A stretch of DNA of 64,000 bases from Glycine soja (lineage: Eukaryota > Streptophyta > Magnoliopsida > Fabales > Fabaceae): assembly GCF_004193775.1 (NCBI RefSeq), contig NC_041008.1, forward strand, positions 12,295,731 through 12,359,730. The letters run 5' to 3'. A model generated the notes under the pieces. It was not told where the DNA came from. It made no database searches and saw only the letters and a list, made by a program, of their open reading frames with translations. Positions within the stretch are counted from its first letter, which is position 1. Every line of letters starts with the position of its first letter. Below are positions 46,379-58,726 of the stretch, piece by piece. Both the position numbers and the translations under genes were made by a program.

Positions 46379-47590
46379 TGATAACTGCTAATAATGATTA
46401 TATTTTGGGGGTTAAATTATATAGAAATTTGTAATTTTTCTCTTTTAATTTTTCCTTTTTGAGCAAATAATTGTTAAATTGACATCATTTAAGTTTTTGC
46501 GTAGAGAATATTAAAAGTGATGAATTTATGAAGCTTAGTGAGTAAAATAAAGCCCATAAAAGCATGAATAATTAAGGAAATGAAAGCTAATTAAGAAAAA
46601 CAAGCTAATTGAGGAAATAAGTGTTAATTAAGGAAAAGACTAATTGAGGAAATAAGGGCTAATTAAGGAAAGAAGACTAATTGTGGAAAGCAGCTCTAAT
46701 TAAGGAAAGCATAATAATTATGGAAAGAATGACTATTTAAGAAAATCAAACTAATTCAGAAGCCTGAGTAGAAGAGAGAAGAAGGAGAAGACACACATAA
46801 ATTCCAATAGAATACAATTCCTTATAGAAGGCAAAAGTCAGAAGAAGGAGAAGCAAGCGAAGGGAGCCATTCCTTCCCTCCATTCTCTTTCTTATCTTTT
46901 TCCCCTTTACTAAATATTTCTTTTTTGCAATTGTAAAGCCTCCATGACAATGAGAGGCTAAACCCTCTTTGTTGGGAACTTGACAACCAACTACTCTTGA
47001 TGTAATTTTTCTTCCTATTTATTTATGAATATTACATTTGCATTATCTTTTCCTGTGCTTAATATTATTGCTTGTGGCTTGATCACCCATTTGCATGGTA
47101 AGTTTTAGGGGTAGCGTTGGGAAACACTATTTTCTAATAGAATTGGGAAATAGTATTTAAATAAAGTCATCAATAGGGATAAGTTGATATTTGTTTAGCT
47201 TGTTATACATCTCTATTCTTAATGCAATTTACTATTTTAGCTTTGTAAATTGGAATTTTATAAATAGAGAAAAATCATTAACATTACATCAAAGAGTAGC
47301 TCTGGTAGGCTAAGTTCCCAACATTCTCATCTTTTGAATTTTCTTCTACAATAATATTGGATTTTCTCATCTTTTTTGTCTTTTAATTTAAATTCTTGTT
47401 TGATTTAATTTTCGGCCAATTTAAATTACTATTTTTTTTCTCATAACCTTTTCAAATAAATTTTATTTAACTTTTTTTACTAATAAAATATTCATCTACC
47501 TAAGTACAAACAAAATCCATGTGGATTCGACACTCAAAATTCCGTTTTAACTACTTGGGATGAATTGGTGCACTTGCCAATCCATCAACA
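46379..47590 (-). mobile_element. Solo LTR inside gag of outer gypsy element
   Basis: Begins TGATAACTGCTAATAATG and ends CAATCCATCAACA, with the perfect 5-bp duplication CCCAC (46374-46378 and 47591-47595). It is the reverse complement of the family at 23981-25163 (shared TGATGGATTG end, the CTAATTAAGGAAA or AATTAGCTTG region, and a GAGAGGCTAAACCC or GGGTTTAGCCTC region). Confidence 0.85.
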
Positions 47591-47595
47591 CCCAC

Positions 47596-47820
47596 CTACA
47601 CCTCCAAATTTTTAATGGCTGACTCAGTGCTTTTATGATTGAAAATCGAGACTTGCATGAACTGAGTCAGAGTGTCTTCTAGCTTGGTGGTTCTCTCATA
47701 CAGGTTAGGACCTTGATGAGGGGGTCGATTGGACGAACTCCCTTGGTCATTGTTGAAGTTGTTCCTAGGATGGGACCTCCAACCTTGACCCTAGTTTTGA
47801 GAAAAGTTACCTCCCTGGTG
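47596..47820 (-). pseudogene. Gag fragment at the 5' truncation of the outer element
   Basis: The minus-strand frame resumes from 46378 with a helix containing TTKLEDTLTQFMQVSI and a Gln/Asn/Pro-rich segment. It ends near 47820, where the sequence changes to unrelated AT-rich DNA. Confidence 0.55.
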
Positions 47821-48163
47821 ATAAAGTATGATCAGAATAATATCAATGCTATGCATTAACATCTATTCCTTTTCTATGTATAAAATGTAATTTATTAAAA
47901 TATAAATTACTAATAAACAAATTAATGAAATATAAAGCATAGAAAAATAGTAATTGATATTACTATAAGATGTTACTGTACACTATTGCACTTCATAATT
48001 TTCCCCCTACAATATTCATTATTTTGTTTAAATGTCGTTTAACATATTGTAAGTAAAGAAACAAAAATGAGGTGGAGAAGAACAGATTGTAGACATTTTC
48101 TTGTAGTCCCAATGCAAAAGAAAATGAAAAGAAGCTTAGCTTTCAATGATTGGAAGGTAATTA
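47821..48163. other. Stretch between outer gypsy truncation and CACTA element
   Basis: AT-rich. No feature could be supported. Confidence 0.35.
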
Positions 48164-48420
48164 CATTATTACAAAAAAGACATTTAACATTAGTTTTAAA
48201 ACCGATGTTGTATCTAATGATGTTAAAAGTCAAGTATTTTCAACATCGATTTTAAAACCGATGTGAAAACCACATTTCTACATCAGTTGTTTCTAAAACC
48301 GATGTAGGAAGTGTGTCAAAAATTGTAAATCTACCAATTATCACATCAGTTGTGTCAAAAAACTGATATTGTATTGGTAATTTCTACATCGGATAAAACC
48401 ACAACCGATGAAGAAAGACA
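48164..48420. repeat. Left terminus and subterminal repeats of captured-gene CACTA
   Basis: Eight or more ACATCGRTT / AACCGATGT motifs in both orientations follow the terminus. Confidence 0.7.
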
Positions 48421-49299
48421 TTTTAAAAAAAAAAAATACAGTGCAATTTTGGGTTTTGCCCCATTTTATTTCATCAGAACACAAATCCTATTGTCCCACT
48501 CACACCTTTTAAAAGCTAAATAACACATTACTCTCATTGGTCTCCTGTCTTTAATGCAAGCCACCCAACCTAGAACTCTTGACAACATTTTCGATCAACC
48601 CATCATAGCACTCTAGTGAATTTTTTGGTCAACCTATAATTTATGGTACATCAATTGCATGAACACCATCTTGTTCTCTAGACAACACCAATAAAAAATT
48701 ATTTAAAAAAACAAAATAAATAAACAATTAAATCTGCATCCACGCTCTCTAAGGCAGGATGAGTTGATTCCAATTGAAGCACATAAGAACCAATAATGCT
48801 ACTACTTCTATTACATGTGTCTTACTCTATAAAAACTTCTCAGTAATTAATAGTGAATGTATGGCAAGCAATGAATGACACCCAAAACTATTAAATAATG
48901 AAAATCTATCAAGGACACAACACTCTTACAATTCAATATATGAGATTAGTCCACATAATATAATCATCACAGATGAATAAATATAGCAAATGACACTCTT
49001 ACAATACCAAATATGGGCAAAAACCATTTAAGACAATAGGACCAACAACAAAGGTTCACCAATCTGAAATGGTTGCTTTTCGTATAGGGAGGCAACTACT
49101 TCACAAAAAATTCATAAAAGGTCAAATAACTAGGCATTGTCTAGCTAATTATGGTGTCTTGCGGTCAATTACAAAAGGTTCACAATAGAGCCAACTATAC
49201 AGGTGCCCAAAAAAGAAAAAAAAAACAAAGGGAATTGAGGAAGGAGCCTGGCAAAACATATCATAGAGAATTTCAAGAAAAAAAGATAAATTAACACAC

Positions 49300-49690
49300 C
49301 TTTGTTCCATGTTTAGCAATGCACCCATTAGTGCCCAATGTTACAACAGCCTATTGGCAGTATTTAGAAAGAAATTCTACAACAGCTATAGGATCATCTT
49401 TGTGTTCACCCCTAAAATCCATGGTAAAGTAAATTGATATCACTTTTTTACAAGACCAAATATGTATGAAACAAAAATAAGATAGTCAATAACTAGGAAA
49501 CTGAAGATAAATTTGTATTTTCAACAAATGCATCTTGATATAAAGTTGGGATTGATCCAAATGACAATCACCTTAAAAGTCCAGCTGCTTCATCCTCATT
49601 AGCAAAGTAGAGGTCTATGTTTCTACATTCCAGTAGCTTGAGAAGCAGTAGTATAAAGTTCCTCACCATCTTGCCAAAATGAAGAGATAA
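49300..49690 (-). pseudogene. Captured fragment of a pfkB-type carbohydrate/adenosine kinase gene
   Basis: Two exons on the minus strand. The first (about 49690-49572) encodes KLLECRNIDLYFANEDEAAG and ends LLR at a GTGATT donor. The second (49411-49300) follows GGATTTTAG and encodes EHKDDPIAVVEFLSKYCQ, then VTLGTNGCIAKHGTKV, ending at a GTGTG donor. Phases join exactly. These match, from memory, consecutive parts of the plant pfkB-type carbohydrate kinase (adenosine-kinase-like) family; the ATP-binding C-terminal motif is not present. A Trp codon has become TAG between the two segments of exon 2. The intron is retained, so capture was from genomic DNA. Confidence 0.65.
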
Positions 49691-50623
49691 CGAGTGAGAA
49701 ATACAAATACAATACCTATATAAATTATGCAAGTGACTTAAAAATAAAACTTCCATAATCCTACATAATATATTGGTAGGCATCTTGAGCACTTTCATAT
49801 TTTCATTATTGAAATTATGTATAAAAAATATGATCTCTTATATGTAGCAAATGGAAACAAGAAATCAAACATATTAGAAATTATTTTGTAGACTAATCGA
49901 CTAATGATTATATTGAATTAACAACCCTTTGTCAGAATTCAGTTTTACCAAAACAATACCAAGATCCGCAACCCCCCAACCCACTCTTACGTTACCAAAT
50001 ATAAATATGCCATAACTATAGTACTAAAACTCAAGATCCACAACCCCCTACCCCACTTACAAACACCCTACTTCCATCATCACGAACTTCGATTAGCACA
50101 AAAGCAATTGAAGCCAACAGACTCACCATCTTGACTCGCAAGCTAGCTATTCCAAAACTAAGTACCACTACTATATCAACAACAAATCATTACTAGTGTG
50201 ATACTTCTACTATTTCATTATTCTTAAAAGGTAAATTTGTTGTTTCTATGTTTGTCATTTGCATCTTAAATAATATATTATATATACATGGATGTTATGT
50301 GTAATCTTTCTTTATTAATGCACTACGTTGGAACCTCATGGTAATAAAGTAGAAAAAATTGTCAACATTGTTATGCTATCACGACAGAGTATTCTATCAC
50401 CTAAGATAGTAGTTCCCTATGCAAATAACCTATCAATGGATAAAAATTTGCATGCCTTTAATAGGGTCATAACTCAATGCATAAAACAAGGATTAATAAT
50501 ATTTCTCATTGTTGTGTGACTAGGCTACATGCATATATAACATTTATTTGGTTGCACTTAGAATTGATGGAACAAAAAACTCTTATAAATTTACAACTTC
50601 AAGTTTGGATATTGATCAAGAAA

Positions 50624-50700
50624 ATGAGCTGGTTTGGAGGAGATTGGATGTATGGTGTTTGCAAGCACATAAATTTTAAGAAGATGGAAGCATGTCGGAG
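50624..50700 (+). pseudogene. Captured RanBP2-type zinc-finger protein, first part
   Basis: From ATG 50624 the frame reads MSWFGGDWM followed by GVCKHINFKKMEAC up to the Athila-like insertion at 50701. This is the first RanBP2-type (W-x-C-x2-4-C-N-F) finger, with its first cysteine changed to Tyr. Plant proteins of this kind (Ran-BP2/NZF zinc-finger family) bind single-stranded RNA or partner proteins. The frame continues at 60635, after the retroelement. Confidence 0.7.
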
Positions 50701-51803
50701 TGATCGAGGCCGTACCCGAATCAAATAAACATTAAAAATGCAGTATCTAGGAAGTGATCCTAGGTCGTCTTCCAACGAGCAATGGTCAACCAAACGTTCA
50801 TAACAAATAGTAGGAAAATAGTAACGAATTGGGGGGGGGGGTTGTTTGCTTTTGTAAATTAAACAATGAATAGATGTGAATTAGAAAATATCAGAATTAA
50901 AACACGTTGCTTCCCCTTGATTCACAAGCAAGTCTCTTATCCTAGGTTACGAGAGTTTATCCTTTATCAGTTCAACCACTTAATCCAACCCTAAATTAAA
51001 TTACTAAGTGAAATTTAACATAAGGCATTCATTATGTGATTAAGCAACACATACACCAATTAATCATGAACGATCATTAAGCATGAACGTAAATTAAGCG
51101 TAGAGACAATTAATCAAGCACTAAGTATGCATGAATTAATAGCAACAAATACATAGTAATTGGTGAAAAGGAAAAACTGATCAGAATTTAATAGTAATAA
51201 TAGAACCTCAAAGAGAGTTGTGCTTGATCCTCAAGAGAAAACAACGCTGGAGACTTAGCCTTCCATTAATCAATAGAAAATGAAATTGTAGTAGAAACGA
51301 AGAAAACTAGAATTATTCTCCAAAACGAAAAAGAAACTAAAACGAATTGAGAGTAGCACTATAAAACTAAAACGAAAAAGAGAGAGAGGAGAGGAGAAAG
51401 AGAAGAGAGGAGGCTAAACTAGAACCTTGATGTTGTTATATAGTTTTCAGCCCCAAAGCTTACAAATCTGTTTTAAATCCAAGCCCATAAATAAAATAAA
51501 ATCTAGATAAGATAAGATAAGATAAGATCTAGATGAAATAATATCTATATGAGATCAAATCTAAATAATATCTAGATAAGATAAAATTTGGTAGAATAAA
51601 ATAATCTACTCTCTTCAAGTCCAAGCCCAATTTTGGATTCAAACCCAATGCTTCATTAATTCCTGAAATTAGATTAGAAACATCAAATTAGCTGAATGAG
51701 CCCAAATAATAAAACTGCCTAATTAATTTGACAATTAAGACTAATCAGTAATTAAAATGGTGCAAAAAAGGTTTAAGAAATAGGAGAAAATAATGGCACA
51801 TCA
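50701..51803 (-). repeat. 3' LTR of Athila-like element
   Basis: 1103 bp. Differs from the other LTR by a longer G-run at 50830 and extra GATAA units at 51507-51526. Confidence 0.9.
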
Positions 51804-51818
51804 AAATCCCCCATACTT
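51804..51818 (-). promoter_or_regulatory. Polypurine tract of Athila-like element
   Basis: Minus strand AAGTATGGGGGATTT abuts the 3' LTR. A second AAGTATGGGGGAAGT lies far upstream near 53211-53225. Confidence 0.65.
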
Positions 51819-53344
51819 AGCCTTTTGCACTCCTGGGCAAAATGAAACAAAGAACAAAATCCAAGGATATCAAAGAGAGACAAACAAAAACATTCACATA
51901 TTTCTCAATGAACATGAAGGAATGAAAGGAATGGGTAACATCTAACATGAAGAGATCCAAAGAGTTAAGGCATTCGTGAAAATCATCCAAGCAACCCAAT
52001 CATGGCAAAATAGTTAATCAGCTCAAGAATGAAAAGTGATAAAGCCTCAAAAGATATGCACTCTATCTCTCAAGTGTCTAGGCTACTATTTATCCTCAAA
52101 GCACCCATGAAGACCAACACCACATAAACTTGGCAAGATTCTAAAATTGACAATCAACCCATAAACACAAGCACATGAGGATCAAAAGGTATTTTAAGGT
52201 TGTAACGGGGCCAAGGAAAAGGTAGGGGAAAATATGGAATAAGTAGCTAAATCCCAAAGGAATAAAGGAGCAATGGGGAATAAGTGCATATTAAGAAAAA
52301 AATAAGAAAACCTAAAGATAAAATTTAAACATAAAGAGTAGAACCAAGAGTCTCATCATTCTTTTTTTATTTATTTAAGAACTTATTCACTCAACTTTAT
52401 TGCTTTTCTTTTTCTTTTTCTGATTGATTCAACTCGATTTTTTGTTTTTTTTTTTTGCACAGTAGCATTTGAGAACTAGCATATCATTCAGCAGCATGTC
52501 CAACATTTAACCCATATACAATGTACATCAGTATGGCCCAAAAATACATCATGAAGCATAGCCAACAAAACATGTTATCCAACAAACCTCCCCCCCCCCC
52601 CCCCCCCCACACTTATTCCCAAAACAATTCCAAAGCTCCAAAATTCCTTAAGGTTAAGGTGAGATCATGGTTTTTCATTTAAGGCTTGTAATGAGCTTCA
52701 AAACAAAGAAAGGGAAACATAGGATCAAAGGGGCTATCAAAGGAATTAATTCAAGCTAAGTCCATTTGGCTAGAAGCTTATAAGAACAAAATTGCCTCAA
52801 TCATTTCCAAATATGCATGTGAATTAGGAAGCATCAACAAGAATCAAGCCAAGGCTATTGTGCAAGCAATCAATGGGGCAAAACACACCAAATGATTATG
52901 ATGATGGATGGCTCAAATTCTCACAAAGGTAAACTTATCACTTCCAAATTGAGCTTTCAAAACTATCATGACATGTAGAGGAAAAACAAGGACTTCAAAT
53001 CACAAAATGTCAAGAGACTTTTATTTTCAAAACAATTACCCATTTCTTGAACATATCGTATAATTCAAAGAAAAACATGCAAAGTTGTACATGCAAACAG
53101 AATTGACCTAAAATATTAAACTAGGAACCCAACAAAACTAAAAAAATTAACAAATTAACACAACTAACAAAATTAACAAAACCAACAAAACTAGCAAAAC
53201 CAAAGAACACTTCCCCCATACTTAAACAACACATTGTCCTCAACGTAGCACAATTAAAAGATTAAAAGCAAGTAAACCATCAAATAGAATCGAACAAATG
53301 TAATAAAAGTAAAGAAGGAGATAGGAAAATAAAAACTCCCTAAG
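51819..53344 (-). other. Non-coding 3' region of Athila-like element
   Basis: About 1.5 kb with no usable frame. It contains a C-run of about 18 at 52591-52608 and AACAAAAC-type low complexity near 53150-53210. No env-like or extra ORF is present. Confidence 0.6.
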
Positions 53345-54369
53345 TCATGGTGGAGGAAGAGTAGGGTGGAGTAAGGAAGTCTCTTCCACCACTACGTCCA
53401 CTAAAGAAGGGTTTGTGAGGAATGGCTTAAGTCGGTGTCCATTGACCTTGAAGCTCTTGTTTGTGGAATCGCTTTTGATCTCAACTGTACCATAAGGAAA
53501 AACATTAGTAACAACAAAAGGACCAATCCACTTAGACCTTAACTTATCACTCATGAGTCCAAGCCTAGAATTATACAATAACACTTTTTGCCCAACCATG
53601 AAGTCCTTCTTAATTATCATGCTATCATGGAACTTCTTGGTCTTTTCTTTGTAGAACTTGGCATTCTCATACGCTTCTAGGCGGATCTCATCTAATTCAC
53701 TCAGTTGCACCTTTCTTTCCTCACCAGCTTGATCCATAAAGAAGTTGCAGGTCTTCACTGCCCAGTATGCTTTGTGCTCAATCTCCACTAGAAGATGACA
53801 TGCCTTTCCAAAGACAACCCGATAAGGAGACATTCCTATGGGTGCTTTGTAGGCAGTCCTATGTGCCCAAAGAGCATCATCAAGCCTGGTACTCCAATCT
53901 TTCCTGCTTGGCTGCACAATCTTCTCTAAAATTCTCTTGATCTCCCTGTTAGAAATTTCTGCCTGTCCATTGGTTTGGGGGTGGTATGGTGTGGATACCC
54001 TGTGTACAACCCCGTACTTTTTAAGCAAGGCATGCATTGATTTGTTGCAAAAATGGGTTCCTTGATCACTAACGATTGCTTTAGGTACTCCAAACCTGCA
54101 AAACAAATTAGATCTGACAAAATCTGCAACAACCTTAGCATTATTAGTTCTAGTGGGTTTGGCTTCCACCCATTTTGAAACATAATCAATTGCAAGGAGA
54201 ATGTAAACATAACCAAAAGAGACAGGAAAAGGGCCCATGAAATCAATGCACCAGACATCAAACACCTCACAGAATAGCATAGGTTGCTGAGGCATTTGTT
54301 GTCGCCATGTAAGTGCACTTCCTGCTCTCTGAAACTACTTACAAATGCTATAAATCTTCAACGCATGGT
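53345..54369 (-). pseudogene. Integrase of Athila-like element, HHCC region deleted
   Basis: A 316-codon frame from 54295 holds the integrase core: [11 protein letters not shown] (first Asp), [13 protein letters not shown] (second Asp) and [18 protein letters not shown] (Glu). A C-terminal domain with [11 protein letters not shown] follows. The catalytic D,D,E triad is intact. Upstream, the N-terminal HHCC zinc-binding domain is absent. The sequence passes from a RNase H/linker end at 54369 almost directly to the last few residues before the core, through two stops and a frame change. Loss of this domain would prevent proper integration. Confidence 0.85.
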
Positions 54370-57150
54370 CAAGGGAAGGTTGCTAAGGGAGGAAAAACAG
54401 AAGCAACTAAATAATTGACATTGTTAGCAAACCATGGAGTAGAAAGAGAATCAGAAATACTATACAATATATACAAATGATCATCCAGGAAATCATCCCG
54501 AATGGGTGAATCCTCATCAGACACACGTTCGATCCGACTCAAATGATCAACAACTAAATTTTGTGCTCCGCTCCTATCACGGATCTCCAAGTCAAACTTT
54601 TGGAGCCAGAGCATCCATCAGATCAATCTAGGCTTTGAATCAGCCTTCTTCAACAAGTACTTTAGAGCTGCATGGTCAGTATAAACAATAATGCGAGTAC
54701 CAAGCAAATAAGAATGAAATTTTTCAAGAGCAAAAACTATGGCTAGTAGCTCTTTCTCAGTAGTAGTATAATTCGCTTGGGCAGCATCTAAAGCATAATA
54801 TATCACCCTAGGCAATTTATCAATTTTCTGAGCAAGGACAGCCCCCAATGCATAATTTGATGCATCACACATAAGCTCAAAAGGGGCTATCCAGTCGGAT
54901 GCTAGGATGATGGGGGTAGTAGTCAGTGCTCTTTTGAGGCAATCAAAAACCTCTTTGCATTTATCATTAAAGTCAAACTCCACCTCCTTTTGCAACAAGT
55001 TGGATAGTGGAAGGGCTACTTTGCTAAAATCTCTTATAAAGCGCCTGTAGAATCCTACATGACCAAGAAAAGATCGCACCTCTCGCACGTAAGAGAGGTA
55101 AGGCAATTGTGAAATAACAAAATTTTTTGCAGGATCTACTTCAATGCCCTTATTGGAAATAATGTGGCCTAAAACTATACCTTGCTCAACCATAAAATGA
55201 CATTTTTCAAAATTTAGAACAAGGTTAGTTTCAGTGCATCTATTCAAAACCTTTTCTAGACTATCCAAACAAATATCAAAAGAGGATCCATATACAGTGA
55301 AATCATCCATAAACACCTCTATGCAATTTTCTAAAAAATCACTAAAAATACTGATCATGCACCGTTGGAAGGTATCAGGGGCATTGCACAGGCTGAAAGG
55401 CATCCTCCTATAGGCAAAAGTGTCGAAGGGGCAAGTGAATGTGGTCTTTTCCTGATCCTTAGGAGCAATAGTGATTTGCATATAACCAGAAAAACCATCA
55501 AGGAAACAGTAGTGAGATTTACCTGCCAGGCATCCAAGCATCTGGTCAATGAATGACAGGGGAAAATGGTCCTTTTTGGTAACCTGGTTCAGCCTCCTAT
55601 AGTCGATGCAGACTCTCCAACTGTTCTGCACCCGAGTAGGAATCAACTCCTCCTTCTCATTTTTTATGACGGTGAGGCTAATTTTCTTCAGGACTACCTG
55701 GACGGGACTCACCCATTGGCTGTCGAAGATAGGATAAATGATTCCAGCTTGTAGAAGCTTGGTTACCTCCTTCTTCACTACATCAAGAATCACCGGGTTG
55801 AGTCATCTCTGTGGCTGTCTTACTGGTTTAGCCCCATCCTTTAAATTTATCCGATCCATACATGTGGATGGGCTAATACCAGGAATGTCCGCCAAGGTCC
55901 AGGTTATAGCCTTCTTATGCTTCTTGAGAACTGATAACAGCTTCTCCTCTTGCTCATCAGCAAGGGAGGAAGATATAATTACTGAAAAACTTTTGCTATC
56001 ATCCAAGTAAGCATATTTTAAATTTGATGGCAGAGGCTTCAATTCTTGTGTGGGCGGCTGGATAATGGTAGAAAGAGATGGTTTCTCAGCCTGTATCTCA
56101 TAAAGAAAGTCAGAGGTATGTGTACTTCCTGAAACATGGTTAGTTCTATCTGACTCTAGAAAATCAATCTCAAGAGGTAAAACATCACCAAACATGTAAT
56201 CAATATCAATTTCAGATTCACTCTCAGCATCAAATTCAGACATATGATCAAGTACAAATTCAGATTCAATGCATGAAGAGTGACAGGCATGCAGATTAGA
56301 ATGAAGATCAGTCATGTATTCATCAATAATATGGTTAATTATTTCAACACGAAATACAGAAAGATCTTCATATGGGTGTTTCATAGCATCAAGAATATTA
56401 AAATGAATAGTTATATCACCAAAGTCCATAGATAGTGTGCCTGCATATACATATATCTTAGTTCTAGCAGTTTTCATAAAAGGTCTGCCTAGAATGATGG
56501 GAACTGATCCTTGAGAAAATCCCTCCTCCATATTCAAAATATAAAAATCAACAGGGAAAATTAGTTTACCAACTCTAACTAAGACATCCTCTATGAAACC
56601 AGCAGGATAGGCAACACTTCTATTAGCTAAATGAATTATCACATCAGTTGACTGCAAAGGACCAAGAGATAGAGAATTAAAAATAGACAGAGGCATAACA
56701 CTAACAGAAGCTCCTAAATCTAGCATGGCATTGTCAAACTTACTGTTCCCTATAATACAAGGTATGCTGAATGTACCTGGATCTTTACATTTTTCAGGGA
56801 TTTGGGGAACAGATTTACCAATCAATGCAGAGACATTTCTGCCCATGCTAATTCTTTCACTTCCTTTAAGCTTCCGCTTATTAGTGCACAACTCCTTCAA
56901 CAATTTAGCATATCTTGGAATTTGCTTTATTGCATCCAGCAGAGGTATGTTTACCTCTACTTTTCTAAATGTTTCCAAGATCTCCTTCTCTGCCTCTTCC
57001 ATTTTTTTGTTGGAAATTTCTCTTGGAGGGAATAGAAGAGGGATATGCTGCTTCTGTAAATCAAAATTACCAGTGGAAGATTCACCTGCATAGAAATTGT
57101 TAGGTAACTTACTCTTTAAATTTTTGTCATCATCTTTTTCTAGAGTAGAG
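54369..57150 (-). pseudogene. Protease, reverse transcriptase and RNase H of Athila-like element
   Basis: One frame runs from about 57150 to 54369, broken only by stops. Protease has DLGAS at residues 95-99 of the 57002 frame and VPIILGRPFM further on. RT has RVCIDYRRLN, FLDGFSGYMQI, MPFSLCNAPDTFQRCM and FMDDFTVYGSS. RNase H has MCDASNYALGAVLAQ, TEKELLAIVFALEKF and TDHAALKYLL. The TGA between protease and RT (55800) and the TGA after RNase H (54618) each sit where CGA would keep the conserved Arg. All core catalytic residues are otherwise visible. Confidence 0.9.
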
Positions 57151-57369
57151 TGAAGTTAGGCAGGTTCATTTGTGGATGAGGAAGATGTTGCTGGTTGAGG
57201 TCCTTGACACTGCTTTCCCGACCTCAATGTAATGACACTCACATTTTTGGGATTCTGGACAGATTGAGAAGGTAATCTATCAGAATTCTGGGACTGTTGT
57301 TGATTTAACTGTGTAGCCAATTGTCCCATTTGATTAGTTAAGCTCTGAATGGAGGCTCTGTTCTCTTGT

Positions 57370-58726
57370 TGAAATTACATGTTTTGCATAGTCATTTGCC
57401 TCACAAGTTCTTCAAGGGAAGGTTACGGAGGAGCCTCAACTATTTGCTGTTTCTGGGGCTATTGCTATTGTTGTTGTTGTTGCTGCTGGATTGGTGGAGG
57501 AACGTATGGTCTGCTTAGGCCAGCAGCATTCTGAAAATAAGGTTGTTGTTGTTGTTGCTGTTGTTGTGAAGGATTCGACCATCTAAGGTTGGGATGATTC
57601 CTCCACCCGGGATTGTACCTGTTTCTGGAGAGGTCATAATTGTTCTGTTGTGGCTGATTTTGCTGCTGAGGTTGAGGAGGTCTACTGTAGATGTTTGCAT
57701 CATAAGCTCCAGGCTGTTCAATTGCTTCAGATTGTTGCACAGAAGGGCAAAGGTCTGTGTGGTAGTCAGCAGAGGAGCATAAACCACAGAGTCTGGCGAT
57801 AGGTGCAGATTTTTTATTCATGGCCAGTTGGGTTACCAGATTAACCAAGACATCTAGTTTACCTTCAAGCTTCTTAGTCTCATCTGATGAAGATGAATTC
57901 GTGGCTACTTCATGCACTCCTCTAATGACAATGGCATCATTTCTGGCACTAAATTGCTGGGAGTTTGAAGCCATCTTCTCAATTAAATTTCTGGCTTCAA
58001 CAGGGGTCATGTCTCCAATGGCTCCACTACTGGTAACATCAATCATACTTCTCTCCATGTTACTGAGTCTTTCATAAAAATATTGGAGAAAAAGCTGCTT
58101 AGAAATCTGGTGGTGAGGGTAATTGGCACATAGTTCTTTAAATCTCTCCCAATATTCATATAGGCTCTCTCCACTGAATTGCCTAATGCTTGAAATATCC
58201 TTTCTGATGGCCATGGTCCTGGAAGCAGGGAAACTTTTTTCTAAGAATACTCTCTTGAGGTCATCCCAGCTCGTGATGGACCTTGGAGCAAGGTAATATA
58301 GCCAGTCCTTTGCTATTCCCTCTAAAGAATGAGGAAAGGCCTTCAAAAATATGTGATCCTCCTGGACATCTGGGGTTTCATGGTGGAGCAGACAATATGG
58401 AGTTCTTTCAAATGTTTGTGCGGGTCTTCACCTACAAGGCCATGAAACTTTGGAAGCAAATGGATCAATCCAGTTTTAAAAACATATGGGACATCCTTAT
58501 CAGGGTATTGGATGCACAAGCTTTCGTAGGTGAAATCAGGTGCAGCTATTTGCCTTAGAGTCCTCTCACGGGATGGAGGTTGTGCCATGTTCTCAGAATG
58601 TTCAAAATTATAATGCTCAAAATCAGGATGCTCAAAAGGTATAAAATGATGCCTAACTAATCTATGAAATGTCCTATCTATCTCAGGATCAAAGGGTTGT
58701 AGGTCAGATGGATTGCCTCTGGTCAT
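57370..58726 (-). pseudogene. Gag of Athila-like element
   Basis: Starts MTRGNPSDLQPFDPEID at 58726. The retrotransposon gag domain follows (LKAFPHSLEG, AKDWLYYLAP, FPASRT, GESLYEYWERFKELCANYPHH), then a zinc-knuckle-like C-x2-C-x5-H-x3-C (CGLCSSADYHTDLC) and a Gln/Asn-rich tail with long Q runs. A one-base loss in a C-run near 58367 shifts the frame between residues 113 and 127. Several CAA/CAG codons in the Q-rich tail and linker are now TAA/TAG (57464, 57458, 57425, 57377, 57155 regions). Confidence 0.85.

Larger units (their letters stand above)
20443..47820 (-). mobile_element. Athila/Calypso-like Ty3/gypsy element, 5'-truncated, heavily nested
   Basis: Minus orientation. The 3' LTR is 20443-21814, followed by a PPT, a transposon-protein ORF (23200-25668), a hairpin motif array (25750-27842 and 41472-41830), integrase, RNase H and RT (42060-44130), protease and gag C-terminus (45000-46378), and gag (47596-47820). 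The pieces are continuous once four later insertions are set aside: 23981-25163, 27843-41471, 44150-44998 and 46379-47590. Gag reading stops abruptly at about 47820, so the 5' LTR and gag N-terminus are missing. Domain order gag-PR-RT-RH-INT plus a long 3' region with an extra ORF matches the Athila/Calypso lineage of plant gypsy elements. Its assignment as one element is inference from order, strand and resumed frames. Confidence 0.7.

Noticed and set aside
50328..50519. 63-codon plus-strand frame upstream of the captured zinc-finger ATG
   Set aside because: It may be exon-like, but no splice sites or family words could be supported and it could simply be 5' flank of the captured gene.
52591..52608. 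Long C-run (and the G-run at 50830, C-run at 9767) as functional elements
   Set aside because: Homopolymer runs inside retroelement non-coding DNA, variable between LTR copies and prone to assembly error.
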